A DNA stretch of 64,000 nt from Natronorubrum aibiense (GTDB lineage Archaea > Halobacteriota > Halobacteria > Halobacteriales > Natrialbaceae). Under the pieces are notes generated by a model that worked only from the letters and a program-made list of their open reading frames with translations, was not told the origin of the DNA and searched no databases. The stretch covers positions 248,001-312,000 of the forward strand of contig NZ_CP045488.1 in assembly GCF_009392895.1 (NCBI RefSeq). The letters run 5' to 3'. Position 1 is the first letter of the stretch. Every line of letters starts with the position of its first letter. This document shows positions 52,126 through 61,531 of this stretch, one piece after another. The position numbers and the translations under genes were made by a program.

Positions 52126-52153
52126 GCGTAGTTTGTAGGATCATAACAACAGA

Positions 52154-52201
52154 ATGATTTTGGAACAGCAGCTGACGGATTTCGAGGCGAAGAACGGATG
52201 A
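52154..52201 (+). CDS. Possible 15-residue leader peptide overlapping the RND start
   Basis: ATG 52154 opens the frame MILEQQLTDFEAKNG, whose TGA overlaps the RND ATG (ATGA, 52198-52201). A TATA box 33 nt upstream would place this ATG at or very near the 5-prime end. Overlap suggests translational coupling or a control peptide. There is no homology evidence. Confidence 0.35.
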   Translation: MILEQQLTDFEAKNG

Positions 52202-55200
52202 GCGTCCCGAATCGTCTCGCGGACGTGATAACCGCGCACGCTCGAGTCGTCATCGTCGTCTTGCTTTTGACGACGGCGCTCGTGGGTGCGGGAATGCCGA
52301 TGGTCGACGACGACTCGTCGCTCGACCAGTTCGAAAGCGACTCGCCGGAGGCCGAGGCGCTCGAAGACGCCAACGAGCGCTTCGCCGCCGAAGGCGAGGA
52401 AAACACGACAGCAGTACAGTTGATATATCGCGGTGACAATGCCCTCACGAAGGAGTCACTGATCGACTCGCTCGAGTTCCAACAAGAGATTCACGCGAAC
52501 GAGTCGATCAACGCGACGCTCGTCGAGAACGACTCGATCACCGGCGTCGAGAACCTCGTCGCGATCACGGCGATCACGAACGAACAGGTCGCCGGCCTCG
52601 AGGAACGCGGCGCTGAACTCGAAGCACAGCGCGAGGAACTCGAAACGCGCGGGGCCGAACTCGAGCAACGAGAGGCGGCCCTCGAGACCAGACGCGGCGC
52701 ACTCGAGGACGGGCTCAACGAGACGGTGGCACTCGAGCGCGAGCGCCAGGCCCAGCTCGCAAACGACGAGACTGAGGCCGCCGCGGGAACTGAAACCAAA
52801 ATCAACGGCACGATCGCTCAGGCAGCACAGACGGCCGACCTCGACGACGAGCAGACCGCCGAGTACGAGCAGTTGGCCGGACAGGCACGCGAGATCGAGG
52901 CCGAGCGCTGGGCGATCGAGCAGGAGACCGACGATCCGGAGTCCATCCCCGAGTATCAGGACCTCTCCGAGCAACTCGAGGAGGTGTACACCGGCGCGAC
53001 GGTCGGCGTCCTCGAAAACGAGTACGCACAACTCGAGACCGATGCCGAGCAACTCGAGGCCGATCAGCAGGCACTCGAGGAAGACTTCGAACAGTTCGAA
53101 GCAGACCAACAGGCGCTCGAGGAGAGCGGCGACGAGCGACCGTCGCTCGACGAGCAGATCGAGGCGCTCGAGGACCTTGACGACGAGGAGTACGAGGAGG
53201 TTCTCGTCGAAACGCTGTCCGACGACGAGGAGCGCGGCGGTGCGGCGCTGGCGTTCATGCCGACATCGTACGAGCCCGGCTCGACCGAAGCCGACGCCCG
53301 CATGACACTGATCAGCCAGCAGACGGACGTCAGTCAGGCTGGAATGGGCGGCGGTTCCAGCCCGGAACTCGACGCCCAGCTCGACCTTCGTGAACTCGCC
53401 GAGCAGAGCGAGCAGGAGTATCTGGTCTTCGGGTTCGGCATTGTCAACGACGAGATCGAACGGTCGATGGGCGACAGTCTCGCGATCGTCGGCCCGCTCG
53501 CGCTGTTGTTCGTCGTCATCGCGCTGGTGATCGCCTATCGTGATCCTCTCGACATCGCGCTGGGGGTCGCCGGGATCGGTGCCGTCCTCGTCTGGACGTT
53601 CGGCTTCATGGGCTGGGCCGGAATCGCGTTCAACCAGATGATGATCGCAGTGCCGGTGTTGTTGATCGGACTCTCGATCGACTACGCGATCCACGTCTTC
53701 ATGCGCCATCGCGAGCAACGCGAGACCCAGCGGGTCTCGGACGAGCGAGCGGGAAGCAACGCGATTCGCGAGCAACGCGAGACGGATGGGGCGATGAGCA
53801 CCGTCCGTGGCTCGATGGCGCTCGCGCTGGCAGGCGTCGGCGTCGCCCTCATCTGGGTGACAGCTACGACCGCGATCGGATTCCTCGCGAATCTCGTCAG
53901 CCCGATCGGCCCCATCCAGGAGTTCGGAATCGTCAGCTCCGTCGGTATCATCGCTGCCCTGATCATCTTCGGCGCACTGATCCCCGCGCTCAAAGTCGAG
54001 ATCGACTCGGCACTCGAGGCACGCGGCTGGAGCCGCCACAAGCGAGCGTTCGGGACCGGCGAGAGCCGCTTCGCCAGCGCCCTCACGGTCGGCTCGACTG
54101 CTGCCCGAAAGGCACCACTTGTCGTCTTGGTGGCTGCGCTGTTGCTCACCGCCGGCGGCGTCTACGGCGCGAGCGAAGTCGACACGAGCTTCAATCAGGA
54201 GGATTTCCTCGCCGAGAGCCCACCCGCCTGGACCGAGAACCTTCCGGCGGGGATGGCACCTGGCGAGTATCAGGCCAAAAACGACCTCGACTACGTCAAC
54301 GAGAACTTCCAGCGCGAAGACACACAAGCACAGATCCTCGTCGAAGGGGACGTCGGCGACGATAGCACGCTCGAGGAGTTGGCCGATGCAGAGGCAGAAG
54401 CGGCCGCGACCGATTCCGTCTACACGCTCCCGAACGGCGATGCGGACGTTCGCGGCCCGCTGTCGGTGATGGAAGAGACCGCAGCCCAGAACGAGTCGTT
54501 CAACGAGTCGTTCGAGGCTGCCGATACGGACGACAACGACGTCCCCGACCAAAACGTCGAGGCGCTGTACGACGAGCTGTTCGAGGTCAACGAGGACGCG
54601 GCGAGCAGCGTCCTCTATCGGACCGACGACGGCGAGTACGAGTCGGCTCGGCTGATCATCTCCACTCGCGGCAACGTCGGATTCGACCAGACGACCGAGG
54701 ACATGCGAGCCGTCGCTGGATTCATCGACGCCAGCGGAACCGGCGACCAGCGGAATCTCGACGCCGGGCCGGGCGAGCGAAACGCCATCGCAACCGGCGA
54801 TCCGATCGTGAGCCACATCGTCGAGCAGGACCTGCTCGACACGGTGTTACAGAGCCTGCTCATCACACTCGTCGCCGTCTTCGTGTTCCTGACGGTGGCC
54901 TACTGGCTAACCGGGAACAGCGCGACGCTCGGCACGGTGACCCTGTTGCCGGTCGCGTTCTCAGTGAGCTGGATCCTCGGAACGATGTATCTCATCGACA
55001 TGCCGTTTAACGTGTTGACTGGGATGATCACCAGCCTCACGGTCGGTCTCGGCGTCGCCTACAGCATCCACGTCAGCGCCCGCTATACGCTCGAACTCGA
55101 GCGACAGGGCAACGTCTGGTCGGCGATGCGGACGACGGTGACGGGAACCGGGGGCGCGCTGCTCGGCAGCGCGGCGACGACCGTCGGTGGCTTCGGCACC

Positions 55201-55434
55201 CTCGCCTTTGCCATCTTACCCGTACTCCGGCAGTTCGGGATTATCACTGCGCTGACGATTACGTACGCGTTCCTCGCGAGCGTCGTCGTCCTGCCAGCGC
55301 TGCTGGTGGTCTGGACGCGGTACTTCGGGCCAGACGTCTCCTTCGACACGTCCGGAGCGGCGACGGCAGCGCCAACCGCGAGCGATGGCGGCACCGAAAC
55401 GACACGCGACGGACCGGGAGGCGATGACCGATGA
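52198..55434 (+). CDS. RND-superfamily (MMPL/SSD-type) membrane exporter
   Basis: A 1078-residue protein with the RND pattern: one N-terminal helix (VVIVVLLLTTALVGAGMP), a large extracytoplasmic loop that is unusually rich in Glu/Gln coiled-coil heptads (about 130-330, many LEQREAALETRR-like repeats), a block of about five helices, a second loop and a final helix block. GLSIDYAIHVFMRHRE and LGVAYSIHVSARYT are the paired TM4/TM10 motifs that carry protons in MMPL-type transporters. It probably exports lipids or hydrophobic compounds. A TrmB regulator overlaps its 3-prime end by 4 nt. Confidence 0.85.
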   Translation: MSVPNRLADVITAHARVVIVVLLLTTALVGAGMPMVDDDSSLDQFESDSPEAEALEDANERFAAEGEENTTAVQLIYRGDNALTKESLIDSLEFQQEIHANESINATLVENDSITGVENLVAITAITNEQVAGLEERGAELEAQREELETRGAELEQREAALETRRGALEDGLNETVALERERQAQLANDETEAAAGTETKINGTIAQAAQTADLDDEQTAEYEQLAGQAREIEAERWAIEQETDDPESIPEYQDLSEQLEEVYTGATVGVLENEYAQLETDAEQLEADQQALEEDFEQFEADQQALEESGDERPSLDEQIEALEDLDDEEYEEVLVETLSDDEERGGAALAFMPTSYEPGSTEADARMTLISQQTDVSQAGMGGGSSPELDAQLDLRELAEQSEQEYLVFGFGIVNDEIERSMGDSLAIVGPLALLFVVIALVIAYRDPLDIALGVAGIGAVLVWTFGFMGWAGIAFNQMMIAVPVLLIGLSIDYAIHVFMRHREQRETQRVSDERAGSNAIREQRETDGAMSTVRGSMALALAGVGVALIWVTATTAIGFLANLVSPIGPIQEFGIVSSVGIIAALIIFGALIPALKVEIDSALEARGWSRHKRAFGTGESRFASALTVGSTAARKAPLVVLVAALLLTAGGVYGASEVDTSFNQEDFLAESPPAWTENLPAGMAPGEYQAKNDLDYVNENFQREDTQAQILVEGDVGDDSTLEELADAEAEAAATDSVYTLPNGDADVRGPLSVMEETAAQNESFNESFEAADTDDNDVPDQNVEALYDELFEVNEDAASSVLYRTDDGEYESARLIISTRGNVGFDQTTEDMRAVAGFIDASGTGDQRNLDAGPGERNAIATGDPIVSHIVEQDLLDTVLQSLLITLVAVFVFLTVAYWLTGNSATLGTVTLLPVAFSVSWILGTMYLIDMPFNVLTGMITSLTVGLGVAYSIHVSARYTLELERQGNVWSAMRTTVTGTGGALLGSAATTVGGFGTLAFAILPVLRQFGIITALTITYAFLASVVVLPALLVVWTRYFGPDVSFDTSGAATAAPTASDGGTETTRDGPGGDDR

Positions 55435-56192
55435 GCGTCGACGAAAGCGACGCCGTCGACGCCTTCGAACGGCTCGGACTCACCAGCTACGAGGCTAAGG
55501 TCTTCATCGCCCTCCACCGGCTCGGCTCCGGGACAGCGCGCGACGTCGCCAGCGTCACCGACGTTCCCCGCTCGCAGGTCTACAGCGTCGCCGAGAGTTT
55601 GGAGAATCGTGGGCTGCTCGAGATCCAGCAGTCGAACCCGATTCGGTACCGACCCGTGAGCATCGAGGAAGCACAGACCACGCTCAAGGAACGATTCGAA
55701 CGCGAACGTGAGCGGGCTTTCGAGTACGTCGACGCAGTCAAACGGGAGTCAGCAACCGAGGAGACACAGGAGGATATCTGGACCGTCCGCAGTCGCGACC
55801 GCGTCGACGACCGCGTCGTCGATCTCCTCTCGCAAGCCGAGGAGACGATCGTCTTCGGGACGCGTCTGCCGTCGTTCGTCACGGACTCGATCGAGCGCAC
55901 GCTCGAGGAACAGGCCGCCGCCGGCGTGTCGGTGCTCGTACTCAGCCGCACGGATGCCGTTCGAGAACGACTCGGCGCGCTCGAGGGTGTCGAGACTGCG
56001 ACTCCGCCAGCCCACCGCGATGACGACGACCGATCGGGCCGGATCGTCCTCGTCGACGACGAGAGCCTCCTGTTGAGCGTCGTCGACGATGACCTCAGCG
56101 AGACGGCGATCTGGAGTGCCGACTCGCTGTTTGCGTCCGTGCTGATCCAGTTGATCGAAGCGAGCGACGAGGTCCAACCCATCGCCGAGTGA
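55431..56192 (+). CDS. TrmB-family transcriptional regulator
   Basis: A 253-residue regulator. The TrmB winged helix is at the N-terminus (FERLGLTSYEAKVFIALHRLGSGTARDVASVTDVPRSQVYSVAESLENRGLL), followed by a coiled coil (ERFERERERAFEYVDAVKRE) and a phospholipase-D-like effector region (EETIVFGTRLP, VSVLVLSRTDAVRERL). Its ATG overlaps the stop of the RND gene, so it is co-translated with the exporter and is likely to control it in response to a bound effector. The effector is unknown. Confidence 0.85.
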   Translation: MSVDESDAVDAFERLGLTSYEAKVFIALHRLGSGTARDVASVTDVPRSQVYSVAESLENRGLLEIQQSNPIRYRPVSIEEAQTTLKERFERERERAFEYVDAVKRESATEETQEDIWTVRSRDRVDDRVVDLLSQAEETIVFGTRLPSFVTDSIERTLEEQAAAGVSVLVLSRTDAVRERLGALEGVETATPPAHRDDDDRSGRIVLVDDESLLLSVVDDDLSETAIWSADSLFASVLIQLIEASDEVQPIAE

Positions 56193-56237
56193 CCGAATCG
56201 GTCCTTCGAAACCGCGTTGCCGGCGATCGACCCGTGC

Positions 56238-57305
56238 TCACTCGAGGCGGTATCGAAGCAGTGCCGCGATCCCGCCGAGATTGGCGAGTTGCTGACCGGG
56301 CGGGAACTCACTCGAGAAAACCGTGACCTCGCCGCCTTTCTGTTCGGTCGTGCGGACGATATCGTCGACGTCGATCGCCCACTCGCCGTCGGGGCCGCGT
56401 TCTTTCCGGAGTCGGTCGTCGAGAATGAGTAGCCGTTCGATCGCACCGAACTCGGCGGCCTGCTGGACTTCTTCGGGTCCGTAGGCCGCTTTCGCGCCCT
56501 CGGCAATCCGCTTCGTGAGTTCGTCGATGTATTCGGCCTCGCTCTCGATGCGAGTCTCCTGTTGGACGTCGGCGACAGCGCCGCGTTTGAGCACTTCGTG
56601 GACGCCGCGGTCGCCGACTGCTGCGGTGTCGACCATCGTGATCTGCTCGGTGATCTCGGGCACGTTCTGCTCGAAATACTTGTAGGCGTCCTGTTTCGTA
56701 AAGCCGGGCCCGGCGAGGATGATCGCGTCCGCGTCTTGCCGTTTGAGAACCGTGCCGAGTTCGGAGAACAGCTCCGAGCGCCCGCGGGCGTACTCGCCTT
56801 TCCCGGTCGTGCCAGTGATCGTCGCCCGCTCTTCGGTGCCGTACTGGGCGACCGTGTGGACGTGGGCCTGCCCCTCCTCGACGGTCGCGATCGCGACGTC
56901 GGGATTTTCGGTCGCCTCCTCGGCTTCCTCGAGGCGGGCCTCCTGGTCCGGCTTGAACCGTTTCTCGATCGAGAGTTCGTCGCGCTCCTCGACGTTCAGG
57001 GTGTGGTAAAAGCCCAATTGGTCCTCCCGCGAGCAGGCGACGATCTCGCCGCCGACTCGGAGCCGATTCGCGAACTTGTGGAACTCGATATCGTCGACAG
57101 CGATGGCGACCCACATATGCTCGCGCTCGCCGCCCGTATCACGCATCTGGTCGTCGTTGCGCTGGATCCGTCGGGTCGTATCGCCCGCAACGCGGTCACC
57201 GGGCTCTAAGACGTACTGCAAGTGCCAGAGGTCGTCGACGCTCTCGGGAACGACGGTCACCCGTTCGCGCCCGCCCTCGACGTGCTCCCGGTCTTTGATC
57301 TGCAT
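56238..57305 (-). CDS. pelA: mRNA surveillance protein Pelota (Dom34)
   Basis: A 355-residue Pelota protein: an N-terminal Sm-like domain ([25 protein letters not shown]), then the eRF1-like central domain ([49 protein letters not shown]) and C-terminal domain ([40 protein letters not shown]). It recognises stalled ribosomes with an empty A site and promotes subunit splitting with an aABCE1/aEF1A partner. ATG 57305 ([12 protein letters not shown]) is the family start. The gene lies about 1 kb from rqcH, another ribosome rescue factor. Confidence 0.95.
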   Translation of the reverse strand: MQIKDREHVEGGRERVTVVPESVDDLWHLQYVLEPGDRVAGDTTRRIQRNDDQMRDTGGEREHMWVAIAVDDIEFHKFANRLRVGGEIVACSREDQLGFYHTLNVEERDELSIEKRFKPDQEARLEEAEEATENPDVAIATVEEGQAHVHTVAQYGTEERATITGTTGKGEYARGRSELFSELGTVLKRQDADAIILAGPGFTKQDAYKYFEQNVPEITEQITMVDTAAVGDRGVHEVLKRGAVADVQQETRIESEAEYIDELTKRIAEGAKAAYGPEEVQQAAEFGAIERLLILDDRLRKERGPDGEWAIDVDDIVRTTEQKGGEVTVFSSEFPPGQQLANLGGIAALLRYRLE

Positions 57306-57489
57306 GGCCGTGGCTTTGCGCGGAATCGGTAAGTGGGCTGCGATCCCTCGAGCGGCTCTCGACTCGAACGAGTCCCGCGTGGTCGACGGATTCGCTCGGC
57401 GTTCGTATCGGTTCGCGACACAGTCACGTTTGGTACAGTGTGGCATAGTTAGGGACGCGTTGTATTCACGCTCGAAGCCAACTGTGTGT

Positions 57490-58044
57490 ATGAAGCTCGC
57501 ACACGTTCAGCTCTTCGAGGACTTCGGCACGCGCTCACTCACGATCCACGCGGTCATGGTCGTCGCCTTCGCCAACGCGATTCTGGCGGGGCTGTTCGTC
57601 GGGGGAGAGATCGGGCTCGTCTCCTTCGTCGCCTTGCTCAACTTCACCGCCGGGCTGTGGGTCGCCCACTCGATTCACTCGCTCGGCAACGCCTCTCGCG
57701 ACGACGAGTACAGCGGAATCATCAACGAGCTGCTGGACACCGGCACCGACGACGCCGACACGGGCTTCGACACCGGCCGCTTCGGTCGCCTGCTCGCCCT
57801 GATCGCAGCCGTGACCGCGGTGTCGTTGCTGACCTCTGCGCAGGTGCTGGGCGGCGAACTCCTGTCGGTCGCCGTCGTCGCCGTCGGTGCAATCGCGGTG
57901 ATCACCGCAATCATCGGCTTCCTGATCGCGCTCGGGGCGTCCTACGACGAAAGTCAACAGCGCTGGACGGACAAGCTCGAGCACGACGCCAACGCCGACG
58001 CGGACGCGGATGTCGATGTCGACGTAGACATCACCGAAGGGTAG
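57490..58044 (+). CDS. Membrane protein with two pairs of helices and an acidic tail
   Basis: A 184-residue protein from ATG 57490: [18 protein letters not shown], then four hydrophobic segments ([82 protein letters not shown]). It ends in a run of alternating Asp/Ala and Asp/Val ([14 protein letters not shown]), which reflects repetitive GAC-GC/GTC codons. I recognise no family. It is divergent from pelA. Confidence 0.65.
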   Translation: MKLAHVQLFEDFGTRSLTIHAVMVVAFANAILAGLFVGGEIGLVSFVALLNFTAGLWVAHSIHSLGNASRDDEYSGIINELLDTGTDDADTGFDTGRFGRLLALIAAVTAVSLLTSAQVLGGELLSVAVVAVGAIAVITAIIGFLIALGASYDESQQRWTDKLEHDANADADADVDVDVDITEG

Positions 58045-58136
58045 TCGTGGCCGGACCGCGGCCTCCGCGGTCGCATTACGCTCGAGGCCGTCGATATCAA
58101 ACCCTTCTCCAGTCGACATCCCATCGACTCGAGCGA

Positions 58137-58361
58137 ATGCCGACCGAGATCGACCGCGACCTCGTAGCGACGTCGCTCGAGCACGACGCCGAGACGTAGG
58201 GTGTGTTGCCCGAACGGCTGGCGACGTTCGGCGACCAGTACCGAGAGCAGCGGTATCTCACCCGCAGCCAACTGTACGACATCGACTACGAGTTCTCGAC
58301 ACACGCCGTCGTGGACACGCGCGTCTGGACGATCTTCGAGCGATTCGACGAAAATGGGTGA
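58137..58361 (+). pseudogene. Small protein gene interrupted by an in-frame TAG
   Basis: ATG 58137 begins MPTEIDRDLVATSLEHDAET, then TAG (58197-58199). The same frame continues with protein-like sequence (VLPERLATFGDQYREQRYLT, then SQLYDIDYEFSTHAVVDTRV) to a TGA at 58361. The continuous acidic, haloarchaeal-style codons on both sides suggest a single 74-residue protein with one nonsense mutation, or a sequence error. A GTG at 58203 could initiate the second part. No family is recognised. Confidence 0.45.
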
Positions 58362-58364
58362 GCG

Positions 58365-60503
58365 CTACTCCTCGGCGATTCGACTGCCACCCGGCGGCAT
58401 GAAATGCTGAATGCGGTCCGGACTCGCAATTTTGCGGACGAACGACTCGTCAGCGAACTGCTCGCGGAAGCGTCGATACAGTCGCTTCGCCGCGTCAGCC
58501 TGGGCGTAGCGCCCCGGCTCGAGTTCGATCGTCGTCTCCGCGGTCTGTTCGATCGCCGACGGCGGGCCGCCGATGACGCGGGTGTAGGGTTCACACTGGA
58601 TGCCGACTGCGACGCCGACCGGCGTATCGCGGTGATAGGTCCGATCCCCGCGGATCGCGAAGCCACCTTTCTCTAAGTACTCGCCGCTTTCGGGCGTCTT
58701 CGTCACCTGATCGGAGTCGACGGCATAGACGTCACCCGCGTAGCGGCCATCCTTCCAGACCGACGAGTAGGAGACGGCGAACTGGGCGGCCTCCTCGATA
58801 CTCGAGTCGGGCAACTCGATGTCCGAGGAGGAGGCTTCGCTCGGGTCCGTCGCCTTCAACACGGTGACGGGGCCGCCGTGGGCCTGCGTGTGCAGGACCG
58901 TATCGCCGGGCTCGAGATACTTCTTGACGAGTTCCTCGTTCTGGTCGGCGTTGCGACCCCCGATCACGAGGTAGCCGTCGCTGGTGTGGAACCAGCGGAA
59001 GCGATCGAACCACGGCTCGTTCTCTCGGATGGGGATCGACGGCATCTCGAGCCAGTTTTTCTCCTCGGCTTCCTCGTCGTCGGCTTGCTCGTCGCCCTCG
59101 TCGTCGGCTTCCCAGTCGTCGCGGCGACGCTTTGCGTCCTCGAGATCCTCGCGGGTGTCCTCGATGGCCGCCAGCGCGCCTTCTTTCTTTTCTGCGACGC
59201 GTTTCGCCTCGGTGTAGAGCCGGTCGGCGTTCTGCTCGACGCCGTCGTGGGCGACGAGGTCGATCCGGTCGCCGTCGAGGTCGATCGTCACGATTCCCTC
59301 GCTGCTGTCGATGTCGACGACCGCCTCGGCGGCTTCGATGCCGCGCTCGGCTCCCTCTTCGAAGCGTTCCTCGATTTCGTCCCACGGGCGGTCCTGCGCG
59401 CGAGCCTCCTGAATCGTCGAGAGGATGTCGTCGACGAGGCCGTACTCGGCGTAGAGCAACTCGGCTTGCGCTCGTAGCTCGTCGGCCTGCTGTTCGAACC
59501 CCTCGATCGCCCCCTGCTGTTGCTCGATGATCCGCTCGTATTTGGCGATCTCCTCCTCGAAATCGGGTTTCTGGGTCGTCGGGTCCGGCTCCTCGTCCTC
59601 GTCGAGTTCGAGCCGGAAAAAATAGTCGTCGAGCGCGGCCAGAAACGAGTCGTAAGGTTCGGCCGCCAGTTCGGCGTGTTCCTCGAGCGGGAACGGCGTC
59701 GCGTCGACGACGCGTGCGCTGTCGGTTTCGCCGTCGTCCCCTTCCTCGTCTCCGTCCTCGAGGTAGAGTCGTGGCTCGAAGTTCCCGTTTCGCAAGTCGA
59801 GCGCGAGCCGTTCGATGGCCTCGTAGAGGCGGTCGTACTCGTCCTCGGCGGCGTCGGCGATATCCATCCCTTTCTCGACACCGGCACGAGTACAGAGCTC
59901 CTCGGCGTAGAGGCCACCGAAGTTGAGTTGCGTTGCAAGCGTTCGGACGACGTCCGTATCCGAATCCTCCATCTCGCGGTCGAACGCCTCACGAGACACC
60001 GTTAGCGGGTTGAGTCGGCTCTCGGGGAACTCATAGCGCGAGCCCGGCACGACGGTTCGAGACTTGAGTCGCACCGTCTCGAGGCAGTCGATCACTTCGT
60101 ACTCGCCGTCGGTGACGGCGACGTTGCCCTGCCCGAACAGCTCGACGATGAGTCGGGTCGTCCCGTCCTCGCGCTCGAAGGTGAACTCGAGGATGCGGTC
60201 GAACTCGTACTGCTCGACGCCGACGAAGTCAGCCCCGGAGAGTCGGTTTCGGAGCATCATCGCGAACTGCGGCGGTCGCCCGGGGGCGTCGGGTACCCGC
60301 TCGGGGGCGACCGTGTGGGCGCGTTTGACCTCGCCGACCTCGAGAACGAGTTCGATGCGGCCGCGGTCGAAATCCCGCATCTTGAGTCGGACGAGATCGT
60401 CGCCGTAGAGATACGCCTTGTCGAGCTTCGCGCCCTCGTAAGCCCCGAGTTCCCCGACGAGGGCAGCGAGGTCGACGCTCGTAAGCTCGCGCTTTGGATC
60501 CAT
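58365..60503 (-). CDS. rqcH: RqcH (Rqc2/NEMF/NFACT) ribosome quality-control protein
   Basis: A 712-residue NFACT protein. NFACT-N occupies about 1-170 (SSDLAALVGELGAY-type start, RLKMRDFDRGRIELVLEVG, PPQFAMMLRNRLSGA) with the DR motif at D102-R103, equivalent to the residues that RqcH/Rqc2 need for tail synthesis. Helical and coiled-coil parts follow (about 170-480), then the NFACT-R domain (WFDRFRWFHTSDGYLVIGGRNADQNEELVKKYL; VLHTQAHGGPVTVLK). Inserts are very acidic. It binds stalled 50S-peptidyl-tRNA and can add Ala tails. Its partner-pathway factor Pelota is encoded 1 kb away. Confidence 0.92.
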   Translation of the reverse strand: MDPKRELTSVDLAALVGELGAYEGAKLDKAYLYGDDLVRLKMRDFDRGRIELVLEVGEVKRAHTVAPERVPDAPGRPPQFAMMLRNRLSGADFVGVEQYEFDRILEFTFEREDGTTRLIVELFGQGNVAVTDGEYEVIDCLETVRLKSRTVVPGSRYEFPESRLNPLTVSREAFDREMEDSDTDVVRTLATQLNFGGLYAEELCTRAGVEKGMDIADAAEDEYDRLYEAIERLALDLRNGNFEPRLYLEDGDEEGDDGETDSARVVDATPFPLEEHAELAAEPYDSFLAALDDYFFRLELDEDEEPDPTTQKPDFEEEIAKYERIIEQQQGAIEGFEQQADELRAQAELLYAEYGLVDDILSTIQEARAQDRPWDEIEERFEEGAERGIEAAEAVVDIDSSEGIVTIDLDGDRIDLVAHDGVEQNADRLYTEAKRVAEKKEGALAAIEDTREDLEDAKRRRDDWEADDEGDEQADDEEAEEKNWLEMPSIPIRENEPWFDRFRWFHTSDGYLVIGGRNADQNEELVKKYLEPGDTVLHTQAHGGPVTVLKATDPSEASSSDIELPDSSIEEAAQFAVSYSSVWKDGRYAGDVYAVDSDQVTKTPESGEYLEKGGFAIRGDRTYHRDTPVGVAVGIQCEPYTRVIGGPPSAIEQTAETTIELEPGRYAQADAAKRLYRRFREQFADESFVRKIASPDRIQHFMPPGGSRIAEE

Positions 60504-60691
60504 ACGTACACCTGCCCGGCGCGGTCAAAAAGACGTGTCGCTCCGACGTGGCGTCGTGGCGCCGACGGCGCTGTCTGGTCGAGGTCGCGGTCGGAAAGGC
60601 TAATCCGCACCCGGTACCTCCATGACGGTATGTACGACGCTGTCGACACTGCTTGCCACCACGGCCAGCCGACACACGGAGGGAAGTGCCC

Positions 60692-61336
60692 ATGAGTTCG
60701 CGTGAGGAGCGCCCGTGGACCGACGTCTCCCGCTTTCAGACGTTCGTCGACCACCTCGAGGACGAAGGCGCGTTCTCCGTTCGGTCCATCGTCGACCAAC
60801 TCGACGCCGATATCGACGTCGACGGGATCGTCTACCACGACCGCGGCATCCGCGTCCCCGGCTACGACGCCACCTTCGTCCACGAGCCGTCCGGCGCGCG
60901 CGGCCGCCCTGCCTTCAGCGTCGAGGTCGATACGGTCGGGCCCCGAAACACGTGGGCCGTGTTCGATGCCCAACTCGGCTGGGACCTGTACCTGCTCCAG
61001 ACCGACGACGTAGCGGCACTCGCGTGGGTCAGCGACGAGGAGTACAAAAGCGAGGAAGGCGACCTCTTCGCGTCGAAACACGACGCCCTCGCCGCCGGTC
61101 GGTTCTCCTTCGGCATCTTCCTCTACTCGGGCCGCGACTGGGAGGAACGCGTCGATCGAATCCAGAATACGGATGCCCCGGCCTATCTCAAACGCGACGA
61201 CGGCACGCCGGTGATCCCACAGACGCCCGGAGAGTTCTACGACTACATCGGCGCGTCGGCGACCGAACTCCGCCAGAGCGGCGGCAACGCGCCGCCGTAT
61301 CTGGGCATCCTCGAACTCGAGGTTTCGATCGACTGA
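60692..61336 (+). CDS. Conserved haloarchaeal-type protein of unknown function
   Basis: A 214-residue soluble protein beginning MSSREERPWTDVSRFQTFVDHLEDEGAF. It is predicted alpha/beta, with GIRVPGYDATFVHEP, TWAVFDAQLGWDLYLLQTDDVAALAWVSDEEY and FGIFLYSGRDWEERV. I recognise no catalytic motif or named family. It is divergent from rqcH with 188 nt between the starts. Because of this placement a translation-related role is possible, but that is only context. Confidence 0.65.
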   Translation: MSSREERPWTDVSRFQTFVDHLEDEGAFSVRSIVDQLDADIDVDGIVYHDRGIRVPGYDATFVHEPSGARGRPAFSVEVDTVGPRNTWAVFDAQLGWDLYLLQTDDVAALAWVSDEEYKSEEGDLFASKHDALAAGRFSFGIFLYSGRDWEERVDRIQNTDAPAYLKRDDGTPVIPQTPGEFYDYIGASATELRQSGGNAPPYLGILELEVSID

Positions 61337-61451
61337 GGGCGCACACGCTGCTTCGTCAACTGGCCGAGAACGACCGGTTCGGTTGCTTGCTTCGGGTCTC
61401 CCTCGCTTCGGTCGAACTGCTCGCAAAAATCTACAGAGAAGCAAGGCAAGT

Positions 61452-61528
61452 GCCTCGGGGTCGTACGGAAATCTCCGATTTCCGTGATGACGAGAGACGA
61501 AGTCTCTCGAACCACTTGACCCCGAGGC
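61452..61528. repeat. 77-nt nested stem structure between convergent genes
   Basis: An 11-bp outer stem (GCCTCGGGGTC 61452-61462 with GACCCCGAGGC 61518-61528) encloses two perfect hairpins: ACGGAAATC/GATTTCCGT (61465-61473, 61477-61485, loop TCC) and CGAGAGAC/GTCTCTCG (61491-61498, 61502-61509, loop GAA). Together they form a three-way-junction shape. It lies just before the stop of the convergent TenA gene. It may be a dispersed palindromic element, a bidirectional terminator or a small structured RNA. Confidence 0.55.
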
Positions 61529-61531
61529 GGT

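Noticed and set aside
52456-54816. 786-codon minus-strand frame opposite the RND exporter
   Set aside because: Antisense of the transporter whose membrane segments and paired TM4/TM10 motifs are clear; its sequence is low-complexity.
58197-58199. TAG as pyrrolysine
   Set aside because: No pyl genes are visible in the window and pyrrolysine use is not expected in Halobacteria; mutation or error is simpler.
60257-61444. Minus-strand frame opposite the rqcH start and the 60692 gene
   Set aside because: It overlaps two genes with good starts and contains no domain-like sequence.
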